Assembly (NCBI RefSeq): GCF_028281565.1
Contig: NZ_JANQJQ010000043.1
Span: 62,001 to 126,000, forward strand
Direction of reading: 5' to 3'
Source: Seonamhaeicola sp.
GTDB lineage: Bacteria > Bacteroidota > Bacteroidia > Flavobacteriales > Flavobacteriaceae
Length of the DNA: 64,000 nt
Position numbers and translations under genes: made by a program. Positions 24,115-31,673 of the stretch are shown here, one piece after another. Positions within the stretch are counted from its first letter, which is position 1; each line of letters begins with the position of its first letter. The notes under the pieces are model-generated. The model was not told the DNA's origin. It did not search any database and saw only the letters and a list, made by a program, of their open reading frames with translations.

Positions 24115-25599
24115 ATGATAAACCTAATAGAACGTGCTACAACTTTCAAGAATAGAGCTGCCGTAAAAAGCAATGGCCAGACCTATACTTATAGTCAGCT
24201 TTTAGAAGCATCTAAGAATGTAGCGCTTACATTATTGAATGGGCAAAAGGACTTAGAAGGTGCCCGTATAGCATTTCTTGTCCCTTCCGGGTTTGAATAC
24301 GTATGTATACAATGGGGTATTTGGAGAGCCGGAGGGATTGCCGTTCCGCTTTGTGAAAAACATCCGCTTCCTTCCATTGAATATGTTATTAACGATACCC
24401 GGGCTTCTGCTATTATATTTTCCAAAGCATTTGAATCCTTTTTGGCACCATTGTCAAATGCTTTTGAAATAAGGTTTATACCATCAGAACATTTCGATGT
24501 TCAAGATGGACATTTGCCGGACATAGATCCAGTAAGAAGCGCTATGATTCTTTATACCAGCGGGACAACAGGTAATCCCAAAGGTGTTGTAACAACACAT
24601 CGTAATATTCAACACCAAATTACCTCATTAACGACCTCCTGGGAGTGGGATAAAAATGACCATATATTGAATGTGCTTCCCATGCATCATCTTCATGGGA
24701 TCCTTAATGTTACAAGCTGTGCATTATGGAGTGGTGCCTGTTGCGAATTTCTTCCCAAATTTGATGCCGGAGCGGTCTTTTCCATATTTTGTAACAAGCA
24801 GGTAAATGTCTTTATGGCCGTTCCTACCATCTATTTTAAATTAATTGCCCATTGGAAGACATTAAAGGCTTCCGAGCAAAAGAATATAACGGAACATTTA
24901 AAAAAATTTCGTTTAATGGTTTCGGGATCAGCGGCACTTCCTGTTAGTGTGCTCAAAGCATGGCGAGATATTAGCGGCCAAACTTTGTTGGAACGTTACG
25001 GCATGACTGAAATAGGGATGGCCATTAGTAATCCATATAGGGGAGAACGGAAACCCGGCCATATCGGGCAGGCACTTCAGGGAGTAGACGTAAGGCTTCG
25101 TAACGAAAACGATGAGCCGGTTGTTGAAGGAGTAGCGGGTGAAATCCAGGTAAAAGGAGCTAATGTATTTAAGGAATACTGGAAACGGCCCAAAGAAACA
25201 AAAGATGCTTTTACGGCGGACGGATGGTTTAAAACAGGCGATATCGGACTTTATAAAGATGGCAGTTATAAAATATTGGGAAGAAATTCTATTGATATTA
25301 TCAAATCCGGGGGCTATAAAATATCGGCATTAGAGATTGAAGAGGTGTTGCGGACCCATCCGGAAATTAAAGATTGTGGTGTTGTAGGCATTCCTGATTT
25401 AGAATGGGGAGAGGTTATAGGAGCGAGCCTGATTTTGGAGTCGGGAACTATTGATATGGAACAGTTAAAGGTATGGCTTCAGGATAAACTTCCGGCTTAT
25501 AAAGCGCCCAGACGCTATATTTTTCAGGACGATTTACCACGCAATGTCATGGGGAAAGTAACCAAGAAAAAGTTAGCAGAACTATTTATTAAAGGCTAA
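24115..25599 (+). CDS. Acyl-CoA synthetase, ACSF3-like (candidate malonyl/methylmalonyl-CoA synthetase)
   Basis: A 494-residue AMP-forming ligase. P-loop YTSGTTGNPKG (about 147-157), ERYGMTEIGMAIS (A5), GWFKTGDIG (A7), GRNSIDIIKSGGYKISALEIE (A8 hinge) and the catalytic lysine in NVMGKVTKKKL. The A8 sequence and the KEYWKRPKETKDAFTADGWFKTGD stretch are close to those I recall for human ACSF3, which activates malonate and methylmalonate, rather than to general acetate or fatty-acid ligases. Coupling to a B12-linked DUF71 gene is notable because methylmalonyl-CoA mutase is B12-dependent. Substrate is inference. Confidence 0.82.
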   Translation: MINLIERATTFKNRAAVKSNGQTYTYSQLLEASKNVALTLLNGQKDLEGARIAFLVPSGFEYVCIQWGIWRAGGIAVPLCEKHPLPSIEYVINDTRASAIIFSKAFESFLAPLSNAFEIRFIPSEHFDVQDGHLPDIDPVRSAMILYTSGTTGNPKGVVTTHRNIQHQITSLTTSWEWDKNDHILNVLPMHHLHGILNVTSCALWSGACCEFLPKFDAGAVFSIFCNKQVNVFMAVPTIYFKLIAHWKTLKASEQKNITEHLKKFRLMVSGSAALPVSVLKAWRDISGQTLLERYGMTEIGMAISNPYRGERKPGHIGQALQGVDVRLRNENDEPVVEGVAGEIQVKGANVFKEYWKRPKETKDAFTADGWFKTGDIGLYKDGSYKILGRNSIDIIKSGGYKISALEIEEVLRTHPEIKDCGVVGIPDLEWGEVIGASLILESGTIDMEQLKVWLQDKLPAYKAPRRYIFQDDLPRNVMGKVTKKKLAELFIKG

Positions 25600-25610
25600 G
25601 AAGTCTTATG

Positions 25611-26183
25611 TCAATTGAATACGTCATTTTCGGAAATTAATTTTAATTGGGTTCCTTCTTTTCTAAGTTGAAATACGTCGCCATAATTAATTTTAATACC
25701 AAATGATTTTTCTAAAGGGATATTTAAGAGCATTGCTAAAAGGCTCCGAATAGGGCCGGCATGGGTGGTTACAATTACGTTTTGATTGTCTTTGGAAAGT
25801 CGCAACTCTTCAAAAAAAGTCTGTACTCTGGATGCTAAATCTGTATAAGATTCTCCATTAGGAACTCTAACATTTACAAAATCATTCATCCACGGATTAA
25901 TTACTTCTTCGGGAATTTCATTCCAGGCTTTTAGTTCCCAGTCTCCAAAATTTAATTCTTTTAAGCGGTTATCATAATGCACCTGCTGTCCGAGGTACTG
26001 AGCCAGTAGGGCACACCGTTTTAAAGGGCTGCTAATGATTTTATAAGTATCAATATTAGGCAGTTTTTGAGCAATGGCTCTAAATTCTTCTTTGTAATTT
26101 TCAGTCAAACCCAAATCGGTTTGCCCATAGCAAATACCTTTTTCAACATCAGGGGTAGTATGTCTGATTATATAAATGTCCAT
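25611..26183 (-). CDS. cobC: Alpha-ribazole phosphatase (histidine phosphatase family)
   Basis: A 190-residue phosphoglycerate-mutase-like phosphatase. The catalytic RHT motif is at Arg7-His8-Thr9, with ISSPLKRCALLA, the acid-base region LKELNFGDWELKAW and the second histidine in VIVTTHAGPIRSLLA. It is expected to remove the phosphate from alpha-ribazole-5-phosphate or adenosylcobalamin-5-phosphate in the nucleotide-loop pathway. Its start overlaps the end of cobS by 16 bases, and it is the last gene of cobU-cobT-cobS-cobC, which supports the specific call within a broad family. Confidence 0.9.
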   Translation of the reverse strand: MDIYIIRHTTPDVEKGICYGQTDLGLTENYKEEFRAIAQKLPNIDTYKIISSPLKRCALLAQYLGQQVHYDNRLKELNFGDWELKAWNEIPEEVINPWMNDFVNVRVPNGESYTDLASRVQTFFEELRLSKDNQNVIVTTHAGPIRSLLAMLLNIPLEKSFGIKINYGDVFQLRKEGTQLKLISENDVFN

Positions 26184-26929
26184 ACCACAACAGCACTTAA
26201 ATAAAATACAACTTCAGTTAATTGTTGCACGGCACCTGCGCAATCACCGGTTTGGCCTCCCAACCATTTTCTGAACTTGGCACCTAAATACATTTTTCCT
26301 AAATACATAGGAATAATGGTTAAAAAGATCCAGGGTGTTTTAAAAAAGAACAAAGGAAGTATCCCAAAAATGGCACTAATTATAAGCATGCTTAAACTAA
26401 TGTTTTTAGCGGCAGGTTTTGCTTTGCTATCCTCCGTATCTCTCACATAGGGATGTGTATAAATTAAAGTAGTTGCTATAAATCTGCTTAAACTATGGCC
26501 TGAAATTAATGTCAGCGGAATATATTGCATTGGTATTTCCCTAAGACCGGTAAATTTTAAAGCAAGAATTAATATTAGTCCAACGGTGCCGTAGGTTCCA
26601 ACACGGGAATCTTTCATAATGAGCAGAATCTTTTCTTTGGTCCACCCGCCACCGAGTCCGTCACAAACATCGGCGAATCCATCTTCATGGAAGGCACCCG
26701 TTATATAAATAGTTGAAACCATACTCAATAGTATGGCTATTTCAGTAGAAAAAATAAAAGATGAACCATAAAAAACAAGGGCTCCAATGCCTCCAACTAG
26801 GATTCCAACCAGTGAAAAATATTTAGAACTCAGGCGTAAATATTCGGCATCATGGTTTACCCATTTAGGGCAAGGAATTCTTGTGAAGAACATGATGGCT
26901 GTGAGGAATATCCGGAGTTCTTTTTTCAT
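26168..26929 (-). CDS. cobS: Adenosylcobinamide-GDP ribazoletransferase (cobalamin synthase)
   Basis: A 253-residue multi-pass membrane protein with the CobS signature FHEDGFADVCDGLGGGW (about 80-96) and the C-terminal motif LGGQTGDCAGAVQQLTEV. It joins adenosylcobinamide-GDP with alpha-ribazole (phosphate) at the inner membrane to form cobalamin (phosphate). Length is normal. The cobT-cobS gap of 98 bases is almost wholly occupied by a 7-base tandem repeat, unlike the tight spacing elsewhere in this operon. Confidence 0.96.
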   Translation of the reverse strand: MKKELRIFLTAIMFFTRIPCPKWVNHDAEYLRLSSKYFSLVGILVGGIGALVFYGSSFIFSTEIAILLSMVSTIYITGAFHEDGFADVCDGLGGGWTKEKILLIMKDSRVGTYGTVGLILILALKFTGLREIPMQYIPLTLISGHSLSRFIATTLIYTHPYVRDTEDSKAKPAAKNISLSMLIISAIFGILPLFFFKTPWIFLTIIPMYLGKMYLGAKFRKWLGGQTGDCAGAVQQLTEVVFYLSAVVVWTFI

Positions 26930-26950
26930 TAAAAAACAATTTTTAAACTT

Positions 26951-27027
26951 TCTAACTTCTAACTTCTAACTTCTAACTTCTAACTTCTAACTTCTAACTT
27001 CTAACTTCTAACTTCTAACTTCTAACT
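26951..27027. repeat. Eleven tandem copies of a 7-base repeat between cobT and cobS
   Basis: TCTAACT is repeated eleven times without error (77 bases); on the coding (minus) strand the unit is AGTTAGA. It begins immediately after the cobT stop codon (27028-27030) and ends 22 bases before the cobS start codon. Perfect heptamer arrays are prone to slippage, so copy number may differ between strains. This is not a CRISPR: there are no spacers. Confidence 0.97.
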
Positions 27028-28047
27028 TTATTCTGTTTCTCCGCTAACCCCGGCACTTTCAAAACTTGCCATATCATTTAAAAAATTAACAGCTGCTTTA
27101 AGTAAAGGTATGGCCAAGGCTGCACCTGTACCTTCACCCAAGCGTAAACTCAGATTTAACAATGGTTTTGCATTTAGGTATTCCAACATTTTTTTATGGC
27201 CTTGTTCATCAGAACTATGGGCAAAAACACAATTATCTAAAATCTCCGGGTTTAGGGCATAAGCAGTTAAAAGAGCAGCGGTCACTATAAAACCATCAAT
27301 GACGATGATCATTTTTAATTCGGCGGCTTTTAAAATAGAGCCGCATAACATAGCTACTTCAAATCCGCCAAAAGTAGCCAGTGTTTCCAAAGGGGTCTGC
27401 GGACTATACTTTTCAAATACTTCTGAAAGAATTTGAGCTTTTTTGTTAATGCCTTCAGCGTTTAATCCCGTGCCCGATCCCACACAATGTTCAATAGGTG
27501 TTTGGGTAAAATGGGCCATAAGCAATGCCGCTGAAGAGGTGTTACTTATACCCATTTCACCAAAACCAATGGTATTACAGCCTTCATTGTAGATCTTAGC
27601 AACTATATCGCCCGATCTCCGAATGGCTTCCTGACACTGCTCTTGTGTCATGGCAGGTTGATCCTGATAATTTTTGGTACCATAATCTATTTTAGCATTA
27701 ATAATATTCAGGTCACTGTCAAATTTATGGTTTACACCGGCATCAACAATTTTAAGGGCAACATCGTTTGTGTTACTGAATACATTAATAGCGGCACCGC
27801 CATTAACAAAATTGTAAACCATTTGAGCTGTAACCTCTTGCGGAAACGGATTTACTTCGCCTTTGGTTGCTATACCGTGGTCACCGGCAAAAACCACAAT
27901 GGTAGGTTTGGAAATTTGAGGGCTTTCAGTGCTCTGAATACTACCTATTTTCAACGCTAAGTCTTCCAGCTGTCCCAGGGCACCTATAGGTTTTGTTTTA
28001 AGGTCAATTTTATGTTGAAGTGCCTGCTTTAATTCTGTCTTGATCAT
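27028..28047 (-). CDS. cobT: Nicotinate-nucleotide:dimethylbenzimidazole phosphoribosyltransferase
   Basis: A 339-residue enzyme matching CobT throughout: KTKPIGALGQLEDLALKIG at the N-terminus, VVFAGDHGIATKGEVNPFPQEVTAQMV, the substrate loop GFGEMGISNTSSAA and the catalytic glutamate in LGEGTGAALAIPLL (about Glu305). It makes alpha-ribazole-5-phosphate from a lower-ligand base and nicotinate mononucleotide. Starts six bases after the cobU stop, so the pair is tightly coupled. The stop codon is directly followed by the heptamer array. Confidence 0.97.
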   Translation of the reverse strand: MIKTELKQALQHKIDLKTKPIGALGQLEDLALKIGSIQSTESPQISKPTIVVFAGDHGIATKGEVNPFPQEVTAQMVYNFVNGGAAINVFSNTNDVALKIVDAGVNHKFDSDLNIINAKIDYGTKNYQDQPAMTQEQCQEAIRRSGDIVAKIYNEGCNTIGFGEMGISNTSSAALLMAHFTQTPIEHCVGSGTGLNAEGINKKAQILSEVFEKYSPQTPLETLATFGGFEVAMLCGSILKAAELKMIIVIDGFIVTAALLTAYALNPEILDNCVFAHSSDEQGHKKMLEYLNAKPLLNLSLRLGEGTGAALAIPLLKAAVNFLNDMASFESAGVSGETE

Positions 28048-28052
28048 TTAGA

Positions 28053-28556
28053 TTATTTTATATTGATGGGAATTCCGGATACCATAAAAATGGCTTTATC
28101 GGCATGTTTTGCAATATGTTGATTCATCCAGCCTTGTAGTTCCGTAAATTTTCTGCCAATCTCGGTTTGGGCATGAACACCCATACCTATTTCATTGGAA
28201 ATTATGATGATAGTAGCATCTATATTTAAAAGTTTATTAAACTCTTCTTTGGCAAGTTCCAAACAGGTTTCAACATCGTTTTTTGTGTCAAAATAATAGT
28301 TTGTAAGCCATAAGGTTACACAGTCAATAACCACAATATCTTTAGAATTTATAACAGTAGAAATAGCTTTTTCTTCTTCAATGGAAGTCCAGCGGTCATC
28401 CCTGTCTGCAATATGCCTGTCAATGCGCTTTCTGTGGTCGTCTCCCCAAACTCTGGAAGTGGCAACATATTTGGGTGTATTAGAAAGCGATAATGCCAGG
28501 TTTTGAGCATAACTGCTTTTTCCGGAGCGTTCGCCTCCTGTGATGTAGTAAATCAT
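28053..28556 (-). CDS. cobU: Adenosylcobinamide kinase / cobinamide-phosphate guanylyltransferase
   Basis: A 167-residue bifunctional CobU/CobP. The P-loop GGERSGKSS is at residues 7-15, the guanylylated histidine is probably His48 in RIDRHIADR, and the Walker B-like strand is IVVIDCVTLWLTNYY. It phosphorylates adenosylcobinamide and then transfers GMP from GTP. First gene of the cobUTSC operon; divergent from the riboswitch-btuB unit. A CATCTTTG -7-like element near 28585 on the minus strand is the only promoter hint; no second riboswitch is present on this side. Confidence 0.95.
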   Translation of the reverse strand: MIYYITGGERSGKSSYAQNLALSLSNTPKYVATSRVWGDDHRKRIDRHIADRDDRWTSIEEEKAISTVINSKDIVVIDCVTLWLTNYYFDTKNDVETCLELAKEEFNKLLNIDATIIIISNEIGMGVHAQTEIGRKFTELQGWMNQHIAKHADKAIFMVSGIPINIK

Positions 28557-28624
28557 GAATTGGAAATCATAAATTGAAGTACAAAGATGACATCTTTTTT
28601 TAAGAAATACCTAATAAAATAATT

Positions 28625-28653
28625 TTTGATTTTAAAAATAGATAGTACATTTG
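28625..28653 (+). promoter_or_regulatory. Bacteroidetes-type promoter of btuB
   Basis: TTTG (28625-28628), 17-base spacer, TACATTTG (28646-28653), fitting the phylum consensus. Transcription would start near 28660, exactly at the 5' edge of the cobalamin riboswitch. Confidence 0.75.
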
Positions 28654-28662
28654 CAGCGAATT

Positions 28663-28891
28663 TTGGTTCAACAAAGTCATTCTATGAGCACCTGAAAAGC
28701 TTTCAGGGAATGATGATGTTGATTAAAAGGGAATCCGGTGTAAATCCGGAACTGTTCCCGCAACTGTAAGTTTATGCTGAACTGGTTCAGCACCTTAAAA
28801 AGAGGATGTTGTTTACTACAAAACCACTGGCGTCAGGCTGGGAAGGTAAAACAACATTAGACAAGTCAGGAGACCTGCCGGATTCAAACCA
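28663..28891 (+). ncRNA. Cobalamin riboswitch
   Basis: The B12 aptamer core is clear: GGGAATCCGGTGTAAATCC followed by GGAACTGTTCCCGC and AACTGTAAG (about 28729-28770), and the 3' B12-box AAGTCAGGAGACCTGCCGG (28863-28881). The ends can pair (TTGGTT at 28663 with AACCA at 28887-28891). No strong terminator follows; a weak hairpin AAACTTT/AAAGTTT (about 28899-28918) lies between aptamer and start codon, so control is more likely translational. Adenosylcobalamin binding should lower BtuB synthesis. The 406-base gap between cobU and btuB holds this element and the btuB promoter. Confidence 0.95.
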
Positions 28892-28962
28892 TTAAGTTAA
28901 ACTTTCGGGATAAAAGTTTGCGTATGATAATCCATGCGATTCTCGAGTAATTATTCATTAAA

Positions 28963-30825
28963 ATGAAAAAAACACATGTGTTTGGTATACTATGTTTAGG
29001 TATATCCATGTTTGGGTTGGCACAGGAACAGCAAGTCGATTCAACAAAAGTAGAACAACTGAATGAAGTTGTCATTACAGATTCACGTTTTGCATTGAAA
29101 CGTGAAAATTCCGGTAAAACCGTGATCAAAATTTCCGGGCAGGACATTGAAAGAAACCAGGGAAGAACGGTTTCGGAACTAATTAGTGCGCAATCGGGCA
29201 TAGAGATCAATGGAAGCAGAAGTAATGCCGGACAAAATTTAGGGGTTTATGTGCGTGGTGGCAGAAACCGTCAGGTATTGGTATTGATTGATGGCATTCA
29301 GGTTAATGACCCTTCACAAATTAACGGCGAATATGATTTCAGGTTGTTGAACTTAAGTCAAATTGAATCCATTGAAATTATTAAAGGGGCGGCCAGTACT
29401 TTATACGGAAGTGGGGCAGCATCAGCCGTAGTTAATATCACCACAAAAAAAGCCGGTGATAAAAAGATCAGTGGTGTTTTTACTTCAAGCATAGGAACCA
29501 ATCAATCCGAATCTGATCAAAATTACAATATAGCCGATTTCAATAATAGTGTTGCCATTGGCGGTACTTTAGATAAGTTTACATATCGGGCTGCCTTTAA
29601 TAATCAGTTTACAAATGGTCTTTCTGCGGCTATTAGTGAGGCTAATGAAAAAGATGCCTTTTCAAAGTATGGTGTAGATGTCAACCTGGGGTACCAGTTT
29701 AGTAAAGCATTTTCTTTAAACGTTTACGGAAATTACACGGATACAAATGCTGAAATAGATGGTTATGATTCCAGTTTTAATTTAACGGATACACCGGATG
29801 AATTTAACAACACACAACATAGGGTGGGGCTTTCTTCTAAATTTAAATATGGTAAGGGAAGTATTAACCTGAATGCGGCTTATAGCGAATACGAAAGGGA
29901 ATTTGTTTCGGATTTTCCATCATTATTTAAATCTAAGAATTATGTGGTGGATGTATTCAATAAGTATGTGTTCGACAAAACGTTTTATACCATTGTAGGT
30001 TTAAATGCAACAGATAACAAAGCTACATTTGCTGAAGAACAGGCATTTACTATTGTAGATCCGTATGCCAATTTCGTTTATGTGTCAGATTTTGGATTAA
30101 ACATTAATGCCGGAGCTCGTTTAAACAATCACAGTGAATACGGATCCCATCTTATTTATAATTTGAATCCATCGTATACTATTAAATCCAATGGTGATGG
30201 ATATACCAAAGTTTTTGGGTCGTTTAGTACGTCTTTTATAGCACCGTCTTTATCTCAGTTATTTGGAAATTTTGGACCGAATCCGGATTTAGAGCCTGAA
30301 GAAAACAGGACTATTGAAGCCGGTGCAGAGTTTAAATTGAACAAGCATTTTAGAATTAGTGGCCTTTTCTTTAGCCGAGAGGAAACTAACTCGGTATTGT
30401 GGATCAATGGCGGGTATCAAAATGCTGAAGATGAATTAAATGCAAGAGGTGCCGAAGTTGAACTTAATACTACGCCTGTTGAAAGGTTATCTGTTACTGC
30501 CAATTATGCTTTTACCGAATACAAGGAAAGTCCGGCACGGAGAATTCCAAAGCATAAAGCGAATTTGCTTTTAGGCTATGATTTCTCTCAGAAGACATTT
30601 GCATCCTTATCGTATCAATATGTTCATGACAGGTTTGAGAGTAGTTTTGTGCCGCTTTTAGACAGTTTTAGCCTGGTGAATTTTTATGCTAGCCATACAG
30701 CTTTAAAGAACAAAATAAAATGCTTTGCAGGGGTAGACAATATCTTAAATGAAGCCTATGAGGACGTACCGGGTTATGTTACCAAAGGAAGAAATATAAG
30801 ACTGGGTTTTCAGTTGACTTTATAG
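28963..30825 (+). CDS. btuB: TonB-dependent cobalamin receptor BtuB
   Basis: A 620-residue outer-membrane receptor: signal peptide (1-20), TonB-box region LNEVVITDSRF, plug with the typical FALKRENSGKTVIKISGQDI ... GVYVRGGRNRQVLVLIDGIQVNDP and ASTLYGSGAASAVVNI, then a 22-strand barrel ending NIRLGFQLTL. The length and plug match BtuB. Direct control by the upstream cobalamin riboswitch makes the substrate assignment strong. No FecI/FecR pair or N-terminal STN domain is present, so it is a plain importer. Confidence 0.96.
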   Translation: MKKTHVFGILCLGISMFGLAQEQQVDSTKVEQLNEVVITDSRFALKRENSGKTVIKISGQDIERNQGRTVSELISAQSGIEINGSRSNAGQNLGVYVRGGRNRQVLVLIDGIQVNDPSQINGEYDFRLLNLSQIESIEIIKGAASTLYGSGAASAVVNITTKKAGDKKISGVFTSSIGTNQSESDQNYNIADFNNSVAIGGTLDKFTYRAAFNNQFTNGLSAAISEANEKDAFSKYGVDVNLGYQFSKAFSLNVYGNYTDTNAEIDGYDSSFNLTDTPDEFNNTQHRVGLSSKFKYGKGSINLNAAYSEYEREFVSDFPSLFKSKNYVVDVFNKYVFDKTFYTIVGLNATDNKATFAEEQAFTIVDPYANFVYVSDFGLNINAGARLNNHSEYGSHLIYNLNPSYTIKSNGDGYTKVFGSFSTSFIAPSLSQLFGNFGPNPDLEPEENRTIEAGAEFKLNKHFRISGLFFSREETNSVLWINGGYQNAEDELNARGAEVELNTTPVERLSVTANYAFTEYKESPARRIPKHKANLLLGYDFSQKTFASLSYQYVHDRFESSFVPLLDSFSLVNFYASHTALKNKIKCFAGVDNILNEAYEDVPGYVTKGRNIRLGFQLTL

Positions 30826-30846
30826 TGAGAGAATGAAGTCAATGTA

Positions 30847-30864
30847 TTTGGCACTTGTGCCAAA
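30847..30864. repeat. Short perfect inverted repeat after btuB
   Basis: TTTGGCAC-TT-GTGCCAAA, an 8-base stem with a 2-base centre, 21 bases after the btuB stop and just before the terminator. With so small a centre it is more likely a protein-binding site or part of the 3' structure than a terminator. Confidence 0.5.
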
Positions 30865-30870
30865 ATTATT

Positions 30871-30905
30871 AAATGCCACCATTCGGCTATTTGGTGGCAT
30901 TTTTT
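30871..30905. terminator. Bidirectional terminator after btuB
   Basis: AAATGCCACCA (30871-30881) pairs with TTGGTGGCATTT (30891-30902), followed by more T. It separates btuB from the convergent DUF71 gene and overlaps that gene's stop codon. Confidence 0.88.
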
Positions 30906-31617
30906 ATGGGATCAGATCACAATACCAAACCCCGTATTTATCACTTTTACAGACGGAGTTATCGTTGTTCGGATTATCATATTCCCGATACACTTTTTCT
31001 CCTGTTTTAAAATCAATAGGGTTTTTAAAAATAGGCCCGTCAAAACAAAACGTGTGGAACTCACCATTTTCACCGCAAGGATCTACCCCTTCAGGTAGAT
31101 TATCAATAAAATGTTTATCTATAACCGTTCCTACAAAATCTTCATTAAAGTATTTTGAGTTGGCACAAACTACTATGGTTTTAAACCCTAAGTCAAGAAA
31201 TTCCGTTAAAAGTGCTTTAGTGTCACGTTTCCAAATAGGGAACACTGCTTTAAAACCTTGTTTTGCCAATTGTGCTTCCCGGTAGGTTCGTAAATCTTCC
31301 AAAAATATATCTCCGAAAGCGGAATGCGTAAACCCTTCAGCCTTTAACCTGGAAACCGTTTCACTCATTTTCTGCTCATAGACTTCCATACTTGGCATTT
31401 CGGGTAATTCTATAAAGCTTGATTTTATATCCATGGCATCCGTTTGAGCTACTAACAATTCATTCCTGAGCCCGTGCATGGACACCCGGTTATAATGACT
31501 ATTTACTGTGGTGATCAGTTCATCTACGGAAAAGTTTTCGTCCCGCAATAAGTGATAAAGTGCCAGTGCCGAATCTTTACCGGAGCTCCAGTTAAAGTAG
31601 GTTTTGTGTTTAAACAT
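30904..31617 (-). CDS. Second DUF71/COG2102 ATP-pyrophosphatase family protein
   Basis: A 237-residue PP-loop protein with SSGKDS at residues 11-16 and CGENGEFHTF near residue 189. It is paralogous to the 23457-24113 product but well diverged and about 20 residues longer at the C-terminus (a tail with VCKSDKYGVWYCDLIP). The second position of its PP-loop is Ser instead of Gly. It converges on btuB. Two family members bracketing the same B12 island suggests two distinct steps or substrates. The diphthine-ammonia ligase label is unlikely to be right in a bacterium. Confidence 0.85.
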   Translation of the reverse strand: MFKHKTYFNWSSGKDSALALYHLLRDENFSVDELITTVNSHYNRVSMHGLRNELLVAQTDAMDIKSSFIELPEMPSMEVYEQKMSETVSRLKAEGFTHSAFGDIFLEDLRTYREAQLAKQGFKAVFPIWKRDTKALLTEFLDLGFKTIVVCANSKYFNEDFVGTVIDKHFIDNLPEGVDPCGENGEFHTFCFDGPIFKNPIDFKTGEKVYREYDNPNNDNSVCKSDKYGVWYCDLIP

Positions 31618-31643
31618 ATTTTTATTTTAATTAAAAGAAATAA

Positions 31644-31667
31644 AAAACCTTACGAAAGTAAGGTTTT
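31644..31667 (-). terminator. Terminator of the CARDB-protein gene
   Basis: AAAACCTTAC-GAAA-GTAAGGTTTT, a perfect 10-base stem with a GAAA tetraloop. It lies seven bases after the stop of the 31674-32990 gene and is followed on the minus strand by TTTATTTCTTTT. Confidence 0.9.
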
Positions 31668-31673
31668 AAATTT

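Noticed and set aside
26951-27027. Heptamer array as a CRISPR array or an origin iteron cluster
   Set aside because: Units are 7 bases and contiguous with no spacers, no cas genes or replication initiator gene is near, and the array lies inside a biosynthetic operon.
28557-28660. A second cobalamin riboswitch serving cobUTSC on the minus strand
   Set aside because: The available stretch is about 100 bases and has no B12 box on the minus strand.
30833-31285. 150-codon plus-strand ORF after btuB
   Set aside because: It begins inside the terminator region and lies antisense to the well-supported DUF71 gene; no family-like pattern.
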